8,229 nt of DNA. Source: Massilia sp. (GTDB taxonomy: Bacteria > Pseudomonadota > Gammaproteobacteria > Burkholderiales > Burkholderiaceae_D). Shown here piece by piece: positions 1-6,836 of the stretch. The stretch is from assembly GCA_003520365.1 (NCBI GenBank), contig DOUW01000048.1:1-8229 (forward strand), written 5' to 3'. Position 1 is the first letter of the stretch; every line of letters begins with the position of its first letter. A program made the position numbers and the translations under genes. Under the pieces are notes generated by a model that worked only from the letters and a program-made list of their open reading frames with translations, was not told the origin of the DNA and ran no database searches.

Positions 1-1
1 G

Positions 2-1120
2 GCCAACGGGCGCGACCTCGACGCCGCGCGCGCCGCCGGCCTGGCGCCGGCCCTGCTCGACCGCCTGGCGCTGTCGCCCGCCGCGATCGCCACCATGGTC
101 GACGGCCTGCGCCAGATCGCGACCCTGCCGGACCCGATCGGCGAAATCTCGAACATGAAGTCGCGTCCGAGCGGCATCCAGGTCGGCCAGATGCGCGTGC
201 CGCTGGGCGTGATCGGCATCATCTATGAAGCCCGCCCGAACGTGACGGTGGACGCCGCGGGCCTGTGCATCAAGAGCGGCAACGCGGCGATCCTGCGCGG
301 CGGCTCGGAAGCGATCCACTGCAACCGCGCGCTGGCGAAACTGGTCACCGAGGGCCTGGTCGCGGCCGGCCTGCCGCTCGATGCCATCCAGGTCGTGGAC
401 ACGACCGACCGCGCCGCCGTCGGCACGCTCATCACCATGCCGCAATACGTCGACGTCATCGTGCCGCGCGGCGGCAAGGGCCTGATCGCGCGCCTGATCG
501 AGGAAGCGACGGTCCCGATGATCAAGCACCTGGACGGCATCTGCCACGTCTACATCGACGACAAGGCCGACATCGCGAAGGCGCTGCCAATCGCCTTTAA
601 CGCCAAGTGCCACCGCTACGGCACCTGCAACACCATGGAAACCCTGCTGGTCGCGCGCGCGATCGCGCCAAACGTGCTGCCGCAGCTGGCGGCGCTCTAC
701 CGCGAAAAGCAGGTCGAGCTGCGCGCCGACGAGGAGGCGCGCGCGATCCTGGCCGGCTATCCGCACCTGGCCGCGGCAGTGGAAGAGGACTGGAGCACCG
801 AATACCTGGCGCCGATCCTGGCGGTGAAGGTGGTGGCCGGCATCGGCGAGGCGATGGATCATATCGAGCGTTATTCGTCGAAGCATACCGAGGCCATCGT
901 CACCGAAGACTACAGCGCCGCGCTGCGCTTCCTGCGCGAAGTCGATTCGGCCTCCGTGATGGTGAACGCCTCGACGCGCTTCGCCGACGGCTTCGAATAT
1001 GGCCTGGGCGCCGAGATCGGCATCTCGAACGACAAGCTGCATGCGCGCGGCCCGGTCGGTCTCGAAGGACTGACCTCGCTGAAGTACGTGGTGTTCGGCC
1101 ACGGCGAAGTACGTAGCTGA
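2..1120 (+). CDS. proA: Glutamate-5-semialdehyde dehydrogenase (gamma-glutamyl phosphate reductase), 5'-truncated
   Basis: ProA reduces gamma-glutamyl phosphate to glutamate-5-semialdehyde with NADPH, the second step of proline synthesis from glutamate, in the cytoplasm. The reading frame is open from base 2, so the gene starts outside the window; 372 residues are visible of a family that is usually about 415-420. Visible hallmarks are DRLALSP near the left edge, the very conserved [34 protein letters not shown], the catalytic-cysteine segment [12 protein letters not shown] (Cys codon at 626-628), the [10 protein letters not shown] segment and LGAEIGIS followed by [11 protein letters not shown] near the C-terminus. 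An internal ATG at 95 is not the start, because homology continues upstream of it. A 39-base gap separates it from the following membrane-protein gene on the same strand, so co-transcription is possible. The family assignment is secure. proB is not in view. Confidence 0.97.
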   Translation, partial: ANGRDLDAARAAGLAPALLDRLALSPAAIATMVDGLRQIATLPDPIGEISNMKSRPSGIQVGQMRVPLGVIGIIYEARPNVTVDAAGLCIKSGNAAILRGGSEAIHCNRALAKLVTEGLVAAGLPLDAIQVVDTTDRAAVGTLITMPQYVDVIVPRGGKGLIARLIEEATVPMIKHLDGICHVYIDDKADIAKALPIAFNAKCHRYGTCNTMETLLVARAIAPNVLPQLAALYREKQVELRADEEARAILAGYPHLAAAVEEDWSTEYLAPILAVKVVAGIGEAMDHIERYSSKHTEAIVTEDYSAALRFLREVDSASVMVNASTRFADGFEYGLGAEIGISNDKLHARGPVGLEGLTSLKYVVFGHGEVRS

Positions 1121-1149
1121 CAAGACAAAGCTAACGGAACAACAACCAC

Positions 1150-1154
1150 AAGGA
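1150..1154 (+). promoter_or_regulatory. Ribosome binding site of the HemJ/CopD-like gene
   Basis: AAGGA lies five bases before the ATG at 1160. This supports that start and shows the gene is translated independently of proA. Confidence 0.7.
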
Positions 1155-1159
1155 CCCGC

Positions 1160-1576
1160 ATGCTCTACCTCTGGATCAAAGCCCTCCACATCGTCTTCAT
1201 CGCCTCCTGGTTCGCCGGCCTGTTCTACTTGCCGCGCATCTTCGTGAACCTGGCCCAGGAAACCAACAACGTCGCCACCGCGCGCCTGCTGCTGATGGCG
1301 CGCCGCCTGTACCGCTTCACCTCGATCCTGGCGGTGCCGGCACTGCTGCTGGGTCTCTGGCTGTGGATGGGTTTCGGCATCAAGGGCGGCTGGCTGCACG
1401 CAAAACTGGCGCTGGTGGTGCTGACGATCGGCTACCATCACGCCTGCGGCTCGCTGCTCAAGAAATTCGAGGCGGGCGTGAACAAGCGCAGCCATACCTG
1501 GTACCGCTGGTTCAACGAGGTGCCGGTCGTCCTGCTGCTCCTGATCGTGATCCTGGTGGTGGTGAAGCCGTTCTGA
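1160..1576 (+). CDS. hemJ: HemJ/CopD-like membrane protein (UPF0093), probable protoporphyrinogen IX oxidase
   Basis: This 138-residue integral membrane protein has four hydrophobic helices, at roughly residues 3-25, 53-73, 79-97 and 118-136. The sequence pattern is that of the HemJ/UPF0093 family: LWIKALHIVFIASWFAGLFY with a conserved His10, LPRIFV, a central GGWLHAKLALVVLTIGYHH segment with Trp78, His80 and Lys82, and a C-terminal RWFNEVPV followed by a valine-rich helix ending VKPF. HemJ proteins oxidise protoporphyrinogen IX to protoporphyrin IX in haem synthesis. Automatic annotation often labels this family 'CopD family' because of a weak resemblance to copper-resistance membrane domains. 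Length matches the family. It follows proA by 39 bases with its own AAGGA site. I infer a haem role from family alone; nothing nearby concerns haem or copper. Confidence 0.75.
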   Translation: MLYLWIKALHIVFIASWFAGLFYLPRIFVNLAQETNNVATARLLLMARRLYRFTSILAVPALLLGLWLWMGFGIKGGWLHAKLALVVLTIGYHHACGSLLKKFEAGVNKRSHTWYRWFNEVPVVLLLLIVILVVVKPF

Positions 1577-1620
1577 TTTTTCGGGCGGCAGGTCATCCGC
1601 AGGGCTGGTTCGCGCGTTGA

Positions 1621-1646
1621 ACGGTGGGTACAAGTACCCACCCTAC
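1621..1646 (+). repeat. REP-like palindromic repeat, copy 1 (left member of an inverted pair)
   Basis: GGTGGGTAC (1623-1631) pairs with GTACCCACC (1634-1642) across a two-base loop and is followed by CTAC. The 26-base element recurs in inverted orientation at 1662-1687 with one mismatch, and related copies lie near 4388 and at 6837-6919. No protein is encoded here. Confidence 0.85.
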
Positions 1647-1661
1647 AATGCGATACGGGCC

Positions 1662-1687
1662 GTAGGGTGCGTACTTGTACCCACCGT
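1662..1687 (-). repeat. REP-like palindromic repeat, copy 2 (right member of the inverted pair)
   Basis: The reverse complement of this stretch equals copy 1 at 25 of 26 positions; the exception is G for C in one arm. It begins GTAGGGTG and ends CCCACCGT on the plus strand. A 15-base spacer separates it from copy 1, so the two form a long imperfect inverted repeat, comparable in layout to paired REP units of other bacteria. Confidence 0.85.
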
Positions 1688-1736
1688 CTGCCCCCCTTGA
1701 GCAGCGTTAGCCGTACAAGAAACAACGAACCAACAC

Positions 1737-1780
1737 GTGGCTGCAAGCGATCGGCGCTTGCAGCCACATTATTTTTTATT
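1737..1780 (+). terminator. 13-bp perfect hairpin with T-rich tail: terminator or leader attenuator
   Basis: GTGGCTGCAAGCG (1737-1749) pairs perfectly with CGCTTGCAGCCAC (1755-1767) over a five-base loop ATCGG. It is followed by ATTATTTTTTATT, which includes six consecutive T. This is the form of an intrinsic terminator. It could end transcription coming from proA-hemJ. However, it ends only 20 bases before the methyltransferase ATG, leaving little room for a promoter after it, so it may instead lie in that gene's 5' leader and act as an attenuator. The 224-base gap 1577-1800 holds this hairpin and the two palindromic repeats and no credible gene. Confidence 0.7.
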
Positions 1781-1800
1781 AACGGACAAAGGGTACCCCC

Positions 1801-3030
1801 ATGACGTCATACTTTTGCCCATGCCCGCGCGGCATGGAAGCGGCGCTCGCCGAAGAACTCAACGAAATCGCCCAGCAGTACAGCCCCACGCTGAAGGTGC
1901 ACAACCAGGTGCCGGGCGGCGTGCACTGCTCCGGCACCCTGGTCGACTCCTACCGCATCAACCTGCACTCGCGCATCGCCTCGCGGGTGCTGATGCGCAT
2001 GGGCCAGCGCAGCTACAACAACGAGAACGACATCTACGACCTGGTGCTCGAGCAGCCCTGGGAAGACTGGTTCGGCGTCCACCACACGATCCGTGTCGAC
2101 GTCACCGCCGTCAAGTCGCCCCTGAAGAGCCTGGAATTCACGACCCTGAAGATCAAGGACGCCGTCTGCGACCGCTTCCGCGACCAGTTCAACAAGCGTC
2201 CCTCGGTCGACACCCGCGAGCCGGACATGCGCATCGTCGGCTTCCTCGACCAGCGCAACTTCATCATCTACCTCGACACCTCGGGCGAAGCGCTGTTCAA
2301 GCGCGGCTGGCGCGAAGAGACGGGCGACGCGCCGCTGCGCGAGAACCTGGCCGCCGGCATGCTGCGCGTGTCGGGCTGGAAGCCGGGCGTGACGCTGTTC
2401 GACCCGATGTGCGGCTCGGGCACGATCCTGATCGAGGCGGCGCAAATGGTGCAGGGCATCCCGCCGGGCGCGCGGCGCCGCTTCGCCTTTGAAAAATTCG
2501 CCGACTTCGACCGCGACGCCTGGCAGGAGATGAAGGCCGCGATCAAGGCCAATCCGCTGCCGAGCGAGCCGACCATCTTCGGCTCCGACATCTCGGGCGA
2601 CATGGTGGCCATGACCCGGCATAACCTCAAGATCGCCGGCGTCCTGTTCGATGTGCCGCTGAAGCAGATCGAGGCCCAGCACGTCTCGCCACCGACTAGC
2701 CAGCCGGGCATCCTGCTGACCAACCCGCCGTACGGCGAGCGCATCGGCGTGCGCGGCGACTCGACCATGCCGCAGGACGAGATGGCCGTGTCCTTCTATT
2801 CGGCGCTGGGCACCACGCTCAAGCAGCGTTTCGCCGGCTGGACCGTGTTCCTGTTCACCGCCGACCTGTCGCTGCCCAAGCTGCTGCGCCTGAAGGAAGC
2901 GCGCAAGACCCCTTTCTTCAACGGCGCCCTCGAATGCCGCCTGTTCCGCTTCGACATGGTGGCGGGCTATAACCGCCGCGAGGAAGCCAAGCCTAAACAG
3001 GATTCGACACCGGACACGGACGCCAACTGA
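1801..3030 (+). CDS. THUMP-domain class I SAM-dependent RNA (23S rRNA guanine-N2-type) methyltransferase
   Basis: This 409-residue protein resembles the N-terminal half of E. coli RlmKL (formerly YcbY) and the B. subtilis YpsC type, which methylate guanine N2 in 23S rRNA. A ferredoxin-like/THUMP RNA-binding region covers roughly residues 1-165, including RINLHSRIASRVLMRMG and FLDQRNFIIYLDTSGEALFKRGWR. The Rossmann methyltransferase domain follows: SAM-binding motif I DPMCGSGT at residues 201-208, an acidic motif in GSDIS (about 261-265), and the catalytic NPPYGER at 308-314, typical of N-methylation of a base. The last 20 residues or so are polar and probably disordered. The start is supported by AAAGGG at 1788-1793, seven bases upstream. 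The efflux gene begins four bases after its stop, suggesting co-transcription. The exact target nucleotide cannot be read from sequence, so I give no symbol. Confidence 0.9.
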   Translation: MTSYFCPCPRGMEAALAEELNEIAQQYSPTLKVHNQVPGGVHCSGTLVDSYRINLHSRIASRVLMRMGQRSYNNENDIYDLVLEQPWEDWFGVHHTIRVDVTAVKSPLKSLEFTTLKIKDAVCDRFRDQFNKRPSVDTREPDMRIVGFLDQRNFIIYLDTSGEALFKRGWREETGDAPLRENLAAGMLRVSGWKPGVTLFDPMCGSGTILIEAAQMVQGIPPGARRRFAFEKFADFDRDAWQEMKAAIKANPLPSEPTIFGSDISGDMVAMTRHNLKIAGVLFDVPLKQIEAQHVSPPTSQPGILLTNPPYGERIGVRGDSTMPQDEMAVSFYSALGTTLKQRFAGWTVFLFTADLSLPKLLRLKEARKTPFFNGALECRLFRFDMVAGYNRREEAKPKQDSTPDTDAN

Positions 3031-3034
3031 CCCC

Positions 3035-4315
3035 ATGCTGCCACCCACAGAACCCGACGAACTACCGAAGGACCCGGTGATCCCGGTCCCGCTGCCGGAA
3101 CCGCGCAAGATCACGATGCTGTCGGCCGGCGGCCTGGCCACCCTGCTGGCCGGACTGTCGATGCTGGGACCGTTCTCGATCGACGCCTATCTGCCGGCCT
3201 TCCCGCAGATCCAGTCGACCCTGCATGCGTCCGCGCTGGAGGTGCAGCAGACCCTGACCGCCTACATGCTGGCCTTTGCCGGCATGGTGCTGTGGCACGG
3301 CGCCCTGTCGGACGCCTTTGGGCGGCGCAACGTGATCCTGGTGGCGCTGGTGGTGTTCGCGATCGGCACCTTCGGTTGCGCCGCCGCGTCGTCGGTCCAT
3401 TACCTGTGGGTGTTCCGCATCATGCAAGGGGTGTCGGCCGGCGCCGGCGTCGTGGTCGGGCGCGCGATCATCCGCGACCTGTATTCCGACACGGCGGCCG
3501 CGCGCCTGCTGTCGATGGTGACGATGATCTTCTCGATCGCGCCGGCCATCGCGCCGGTGCTGGGCGGCTGGATCGTGATTTTCTTCGGCTGGCGTGCGAT
3601 CTTCCTGGCGCTGTGCCTGTTCACGATCGTGCTGGGCTGGGTGTGCTGGCAGCACCTGCCCGAGACCGTGCCGAAGGAGCGGCGCCAGCCCTTCAACCCG
3701 CGCTTCCTGGCGGGGAGCTACAGCGCCATCTTCGGTTCCTTCCTGTTCCACATGAAGGCCGGCATCACGGCGCTGAACTTCGCCGGGCTGTTCCTGTATA
3801 TCACGGCCTCGCCCGTGATGCTGCCCGAGCAGCTGCACCTGGGCCCCTCGGGCTTCGCCTGGCTGTTCGTGCCGACCGTGGCCGGGATCTTCCTCGGCTC
3901 GATGGCGGCCAACCGGATGGCCGGCAAGAAGAGCTTCGCCAAGCAGATATGGATCGGCTTCGGCTTCATGCTTAGCGCCGTGGCCTTCAACGTCGGCTAC
4001 CACCTGTTCCTGCCGCCGGCGCTGCCGTGGACCGTGCTGCCGATGTTCTTCTTCACCTTCGGCAGCTCGATCATCTCGCCGGGCGCGACCCTGCTCGCGC
4101 TCGACCTGTTCCCGCACATCCGCGGCACGGTGGCGTCCTGCCAGTCCTTCGTCACGACCCTGCTCGGTGCGATCGTGGCGGGCCTGATCGCGCCGGCGCT
4201 GTCGCATTCGGTGCTGGCGCTGGCGCTGGGGCAGGCGGGGTTTGCGCTGGCGGCGCTGGCGTGCTGGGTGGTGGCGCGGCAGTATCGGCGCAGGCTGGCG
4301 CGCAGCGGTCGCTAA
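3035..4315 (+). CDS. Bcr/CflA-type multidrug efflux transporter, major facilitator superfamily
   Basis: This 426-residue protein has about 12 hydrophobic helices and is predicted to be a proton-driven drug exporter (DHA1 group) in the inner membrane. Visible signatures are LGPFSIDAYLPAFP at 44-57 (characteristic of Bcr/CflA), the loop 2-3 motif A GALSDAFGRRNVIL at about 89-102, the helix-4 motif RIMQGVSAGAG at about 128-138 followed by VGRAIIRDLY, and motif C around APAIAPVLGGW at 169-179. The first 25 or so residues are proline-rich and precede helix 1. The ATG at 3035 lies four bases after the methyltransferase stop but lacks a Shine-Dalgarno site. An in-frame GTG at 3077 preceded by GAAGGA, or an ATG at 3116, could be the real start. 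Substrates cannot be predicted. A terminator-like hairpin follows the stop. Confidence 0.93.
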   Translation: MLPPTEPDELPKDPVIPVPLPEPRKITMLSAGGLATLLAGLSMLGPFSIDAYLPAFPQIQSTLHASALEVQQTLTAYMLAFAGMVLWHGALSDAFGRRNVILVALVVFAIGTFGCAAASSVHYLWVFRIMQGVSAGAGVVVGRAIIRDLYSDTAAARLLSMVTMIFSIAPAIAPVLGGWIVIFFGWRAIFLALCLFTIVLGWVCWQHLPETVPKERRQPFNPRFLAGSYSAIFGSFLFHMKAGITALNFAGLFLYITASPVMLPEQLHLGPSGFAWLFVPTVAGIFLGSMAANRMAGKKSFAKQIWIGFGFMLSAVAFNVGYHLFLPPALPWTVLPMFFFTFGSSIISPGATLLALDLFPHIRGTVASCQSFVTTLLGAIVAGLIAPALSHSVLALALGQAGFALAALACWVVARQYRRRLARSGR

Positions 4316-4324
4316 AGTTCTGGT

Positions 4325-4356
4325 AACAGCCCCTACGCAAGCGTCGTGGGGCTGTT
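4325..4356 (+). terminator. Probable terminator hairpin after the efflux gene
   Basis: AACAGCCCC (4325-4333) pairs with GGGGCTGTT (4348-4356), ten bases after the efflux-gene stop. Inner ACGC and GCGT can extend the stem past small bulges. There is no good T-run after it on either strand, so termination may be weak or aided by other factors. Confidence 0.5.
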
Positions 4357-4386
4357 GCCTATGTAGTCACCGGTGTTCATGATCCG

Positions 4387-4411
4387 CGTGGGCTCGAGAG
4401 CCCACCCTACG
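4387..4411 (+). repeat. REP-like palindromic repeat, copy 3 (solitary)
   Basis: GTGGGCTC (4388-4395) pairs with GAGCCCAC (4398-4405), followed by CCTACG. It has the same outer frame as copies 1, 2, 4 and 5 (GTGGG...CCCACCCTAC), but the inner three bases of each arm differ and still pair. Unlike the other copies it has no inverted partner nearby. Confidence 0.75.
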
Positions 4412-4412
4412 G

Positions 4413-4465
4413 GTGACGTTCCGGGCCGTTTGCAAGCAAAAAGCGTGACGTTCCGGGCCGTTTGC
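4413..4465. repeat. Perfect 21-base direct repeat, two copies with a 32-base period
   Basis: An identical 21-base sequence, starting GTGACGTTCC and ending CCGTTTGC, occupies 4413-4433 and 4445-4465. The 11-base spacer AAGCAAAAAGC resembles what follows the second copy only partly. It lies between the solitary palindrome and the end of the barstar-like gene. Two copies are too few to call a CRISPR array. Its function is unknown; it could be a tandem duplication, a pair of binding sites or part of a dispersed repeat. Confidence 0.75.
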
Positions 4466-4494
4466 GGGAAAAAGACCGGGGCGCCGCCGCTTTT

Positions 4495-4821
4495 CTAGCG
4501 CAGCACCAGCTTCAGGGCCGGCTTTTCGCCGTAGTCCTCGTAGCGCTCGTTGATGCCGCCGACACAATAGGCGATTTCCTCGACCAGGTCGGGCAGGCGC
4601 TGCTGCAGCGCCTGCCCGTCGGTGATGACGATCTCCAGCACCTCGTTCGGCTTGAGGCGGAAAGCCGTCATGTTCTCGTCGTCGCGCAGGTAGCTGAGGC
4701 AGTCGACCCAGGCGTCGATGGTGTCGGCGTAGGACTCGGGAAAGCCGAAGGCGCGGCGGCTCTCGGCGTGGAAGGCCGCCTCGTCGACGATGGCGGCGCC
4801 GTTCAACTGTACGCTGGCCAT
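4495..4821 (-). CDS. Barstar-family protein (putative ribonuclease inhibitor)
   Basis: This 108-residue acidic cytoplasmic protein is recognisable as barstar family from FHAESRRAFGFPESYADTID at 17-36 followed by AWVDCLSYL. Relative to the binding helix of B. amyloliquefaciens barstar, the two key aspartates (Asp35 and Asp39 there) align with Asp36 and Asp40 here, and Tyr29 with Tyr31; the tryptophan before the second aspartate is Val39. A longer central strand (FRLKPNEVLEIVITD) and the final LKLVLR strand fit a variant subfamily found in proteobacteria. Barstar itself blocks the secreted RNase barnase, but many bacterial members have no known partner. The ATG begins one base after the dapB stop, so translation is almost certainly coupled, and it is the last gene of bamE-dapB-barstar. 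No ribonuclease gene is visible nearby. Family confidence is good; function is unproven. Confidence 0.8.
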   Translation of the reverse strand: MASVQLNGAAIVDEAAFHAESRRAFGFPESYADTIDAWVDCLSYLRDDENMTAFRLKPNEVLEIVITDGQALQQRLPDLVEEIAYCVGGINERYEDYGEKPALKLVLR

Positions 4822-4822
4822 G

Positions 4823-5632
4823 TCAGCCCTTCAGGCCCAGCACGTCCTGCATGTCGTACAGGCCGGCCGCCTTGTCGGCGATGAAGCGGGCGCCGCGCAG
4901 CGCGCCGTGGGCGTAGGTCACGCGGCTGCTCGATTTATGGGTGATCTCGATGCGCTCGCCGGTGCCGGCGAACAGCACGGTGTGGTCGCCCACGATGTCG
5001 CCGCCGCGCACGGTGGCAAAGCCGATGGTCGACGGATCGCGCTCGCCGGTCACGCCCTCGCGGCCGTAGACGGCGCAGTCCTTGAGGTCGCGGCCCAGGG
5101 CGTCGGCGATGACCTCGCCCATCTTCAGGGCGGTGCCGGAGGGCGCGTCGACCTTGTGGCGGTGGTGGGCTTCGATGATCTCGATGTCGTAGCCTTCGGC
5201 AAAGCTCTTCGCCGCCATTTCCAGCAATTTCAGGGTGACGTTCACGCCCACGCTCATGTTGGGGGCGAACACCACCGCGGTCTTCTCGGCGGCGGCGCGG
5301 ATCGCGGCCTTGCCTGCCTCGTCGAAGCCGGTGGTGCCGATCACGATCTTGATGCCGTGCGCGGCGCAGTAGGCGAGGTGCTGCAGCGTGCCTTCCGGAC
5401 GGGTGAAGTCGATCAGGCAGTCGGCGCCGGCCAGGGCGCGGTCGAGGTCGGACTGGATGATCACGCCGGCCAGCTGGCCCGAGAAGGCGCCGGCATCGGT
5501 GCCGATGAAGGGCGAACCGGCGACGTCGAGCGCGCCGGACAGGGTGGCGTCGGGCGAGGCGGCGATCGCCTCGATCAGCATGCGGCCCATGCGCCCGCTG
5601 GCGCCGGCGACCGCGATTTTCAGTTGCGTCAT
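4823..5632 (-). CDS. dapB: 4-hydroxy-tetrahydrodipicolinate reductase
   Basis: DapB reduces the DapA product (4-hydroxy-tetrahydrodipicolinate) to tetrahydrodipicolinate with NAD(P)H, in the lysine and meso-diaminopimelate pathway that feeds cell-wall synthesis. The protein has 269 residues, close to the usual 265-275. The N-terminal nucleotide-binding loop is GASGRMG at 10-16, DFTRPEGT lies at 75-82, GTTGF at 99-103 and APNMSVGVN at 123-131. The catalytic and substrate-binding signature [15 protein letters not shown] starts at 154, with His156 and Lys160 matching E. coli His159 and Lys163. It starts seven bases after the bamE stop with no strong Shine-Dalgarno site, and its stop is one base from the barstar-like start, so all three are likely one transcript. 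No DNA regulatory site specific to lysine control was seen. Confidence 0.98.
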   Translation of the reverse strand: MTQLKIAVAGASGRMGRMLIEAIAASPDATLSGALDVAGSPFIGTDAGAFSGQLAGVIIQSDLDRALAGADCLIDFTRPEGTLQHLAYCAAHGIKIVIGTTGFDEAGKAAIRAAAEKTAVVFAPNMSVGVNVTLKLLEMAAKSFAEGYDIEIIEAHHRHKVDAPSGTALKMGEVIADALGRDLKDCAVYGREGVTGERDPSTIGFATVRGGDIVGDHTVLFAGTGERIEITHKSSSRVTYAHGALRGARFIADKAAGLYDMQDVLGLKG

Positions 5633-5639
5633 GACAGTC

Positions 5640-6251
5640 TTACTGGATATTGGTATTGGCCGGGGCGGCGTTGGTCACCGGGGCGACCGGCCGGGTCGGC
5701 GCATTCTTTTTCGGGAACTTGGACGGGCCGGCAATGCGATCGATGTACTCGCGCTCGGTCGGCAGGTTGCCGCCGTCGAAGCGCTCGACGACGTTGTCCT
5801 TGAAGTAGACGGTCACGCGGCTGGTGGTCAGTTCGCCGTTGCCGCGCGCCAGGTAGAAGGGGTAGTCCCAGCGGTCGGCATGGAACATGTCGGCCAGCAT
5901 CGGCGAGCCGAGGATGAAGCGCACCTGGTCGCGGGTCTGGCCAACTTTCAACTGGTCCAGCATTTCCTGCGAGACGAAATTACCCTGCTGGATGTCCGGA
6001 CGGTAGGGCGAGAATATCCACAGGAATTTCTGCAGCTTGGTCACCCTGGTCGTCTGGGCGCCGGCATTCGCGAGCGCGGCCGCCTTGTCGGCATCGGATT
6101 CCACTGCCGCCGCCTCGGTGCTGACCGGCGCGGCCGGCTTGGTCTGGTTGCGCCAGGATGCGCAGCCGGACAGCAGCAGCGTGCATGCGAGGCCCGCGGC
6201 GAGCGCAGCCCGGGCATAAGGACGGTGTTCTACGGCATGGGTGACGCGCAT
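5640..6251 (-). CDS. bamE: Outer-membrane protein assembly factor BamE (SmpA/OmlA lipoprotein)
   Basis: BamE is a lipoprotein of the BAM complex that inserts beta-barrel proteins into the outer membrane. The 203-residue product has a signal peptide ending in a lipobox LLSGC with lipidated Cys30, then an Ala-rich linker to about 70, and the BamE fold from about 82 to 165: [41 protein letters not shown] and a final strand [15 protein letters not shown]. The Pro/Ala/Asn-rich tail (about 180-203) makes it longer than E. coli BamE (113 residues), as is common in betaproteobacteria. I chose the ATG at 6251 because GAGG lies six bases upstream of it; an in-frame TTG at 6263 overlaps that site and is less likely. 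It is first in the bamE-dapB-barstar cluster and divergent from fur. Confidence 0.94.
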   Translation of the reverse strand: MRVTHAVEHRPYARAALAAGLACTLLLSGCASWRNQTKPAAPVSTEAAAVESDADKAAALANAGAQTTRVTKLQKFLWIFSPYRPDIQQGNFVSQEMLDQLKVGQTRDQVRFILGSPMLADMFHADRWDYPFYLARGNGELTTSRVTVYFKDNVVERFDGGNLPTEREYIDRIAGPSKFPKKNAPTRPVAPVTNAAPANTNIQ

Positions 6252-6330
6252 ATGTAACCTCAAAACGTTTAAGCGAGAGCTTCCAAAACGCTATATCATA
6301 AAGCACTCCGCCCATCTACGAGTAACAAAC
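6252..6330. promoter_or_regulatory. Divergent bamE/fur promoter region
   Basis: These 79 bases separate the two divergent starts and are clearly more AT-rich than their surroundings. Candidate -10 boxes overlap: TATCAT at 6294-6299 towards fur, and TATGAT on the opposite strand at 6298-6303 towards bamE. Good -35 boxes are not evident for either. The bamE Shine-Dalgarno GAGG occupies 6258-6261 (minus strand). No convincing Fur box was found, so autoregulation by Fur is not supported here. Confidence 0.45.
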
Positions 6331-6765
6331 ATGAGTAACAAACCTACCGACCTGAAGGCGAGCGGCCTGAAGGCGACCCTGCCACGCCTGAAGATCCTGG
6401 AAATTTTCCAGAACAGCGAAGTGCGGCACCTGACGGCGGAAGACGTGTATAAAATCCTGCTGGCCGACAACATGGACGTGGGCCTGGCGACTGTCTATCG
6501 CGTGCTGACCCAGTTCGAACAGGCCGGCTTGCTGAACCGCAACCATTTCGAAACCGGCAAGGCGATCTACGAGCTCAACGCCGGCTCGCACCACGACCAC
6601 CTCGTCTGTCTCGACTGCGGCCATGTCGAAGAGTTCTTCGACGAAGAGATCGAGTCGCGCCAGAACAAAATCGCCGTCGAACGCGGCTTCAAGATCGCCG
6701 AGCACGCGCTGGCGATCTACGGCAACTGCATCAAGACGGCGTGCCCGCATCGCGGCAATAACTGA
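6331..6765 (+). CDS. fur: Ferric uptake regulator Fur
   Basis: Fur is the iron-responsive repressor of iron uptake genes; with Fe(II) bound its dimer blocks promoters. The 144-residue product has the N-terminal winged helix (about 1-82) with HLTAEDVYK and the recognition helix region [16 protein letters not shown]. The C-terminal metal and dimer domain follows, with HHDH at 87-90. The structural zinc cysteines Cys93, Cys96, Cys133 and Cys138 fall at the same numbers as in E. coli Fur; His33 and Glu81 are also present. The start at 6331 gives the canonical N-terminus, although its Shine-Dalgarno is weak (GAG at 6320-6322). The in-frame GTG at 6241 would add 30 non-family residues and overlap bamE, so it was not used. 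It is divergent from bamE and is followed by a strong intrinsic terminator. Confidence 0.97.
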   Translation: MSNKPTDLKASGLKATLPRLKILEIFQNSEVRHLTAEDVYKILLADNMDVGLATVYRVLTQFEQAGLLNRNHFETGKAIYELNAGSHHDHLVCLDCGHVEEFFDEEIESRQNKIAVERGFKIAEHALAIYGNCIKTACPHRGNN

Positions 6766-6790
6766 TCGGAGCTTCTTCGCTTCAAAGAAC

Positions 6791-6814
6791 AACGGCGCCG
6801 CGGCGCCGTTTTTT
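6791..6814 (+). terminator. Intrinsic terminator of fur
   Basis: A perfect 20-base palindrome (6791-6810), stem AACGGCGCC with GGCGCCGTT and a two-base loop, runs directly into six T (6809-6814) 25 bases after the fur stop. It is the clearest terminator in the window. The hairpin also forms on the minus strand, where the T-tract is poor. Confidence 0.9.
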
Positions 6815-6836
6815 ATTGTTTGCGTACGACGAAGGC

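Noticed and set aside
1807..3141. Long open frame on the minus strand opposite the methyltransferase gene
   Set aside because: Composition is Arg/Ala/Gly/His-rich with no recognisable domain, as expected from a shadow frame opposite a high-GC gene. The plus-strand methyltransferase has clear motifs throughout.
3062..4207. Long open frame on the minus strand opposite the efflux gene
   Set aside because: Extremely Arg/Gln/His/Asp-rich and without hydrophobic core; a mirror of a membrane-protein gene with strong third-position GC bias.
4413..4465. Possible minimal CRISPR array
   Set aside because: Only two repeats with an 11-base spacer, far too short for CRISPR spacers, and no cas gene is visible.
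4466..4494. Terminator for the barstar-like gene on the minus strand
   Set aside because: The GC-rich stretch followed by a T-run on that strand (GTCTTTTT) is suggestive, but the stem is only a few imperfect pairs, so I did not list it as a feature.
4790..5803. Long open frame on the plus strand across dapB and bamE
   Set aside because: It crosses the boundary between two well-supported genes on the other strand and has Gly/Ala/Val/Asp-rich shadow composition with no motif.
6300..6328. CIRCE-like sequence in front of fur (AAAGCACTC ... GAGTAACAA)
   Set aside because: The left arm matches the CIRCE consensus at 7 of 9 and the right at 6 of 9, but the spacer is 11 rather than 9 bases and the arms no longer pair well; probably chance.
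6241..6330. Upstream GTG start for fur giving a 30-residue extension
   Set aside because: The extension has no Fur-family resemblance and would overlap the bamE start and promoter region; the ATG at 6331 gives the canonical N-terminus.
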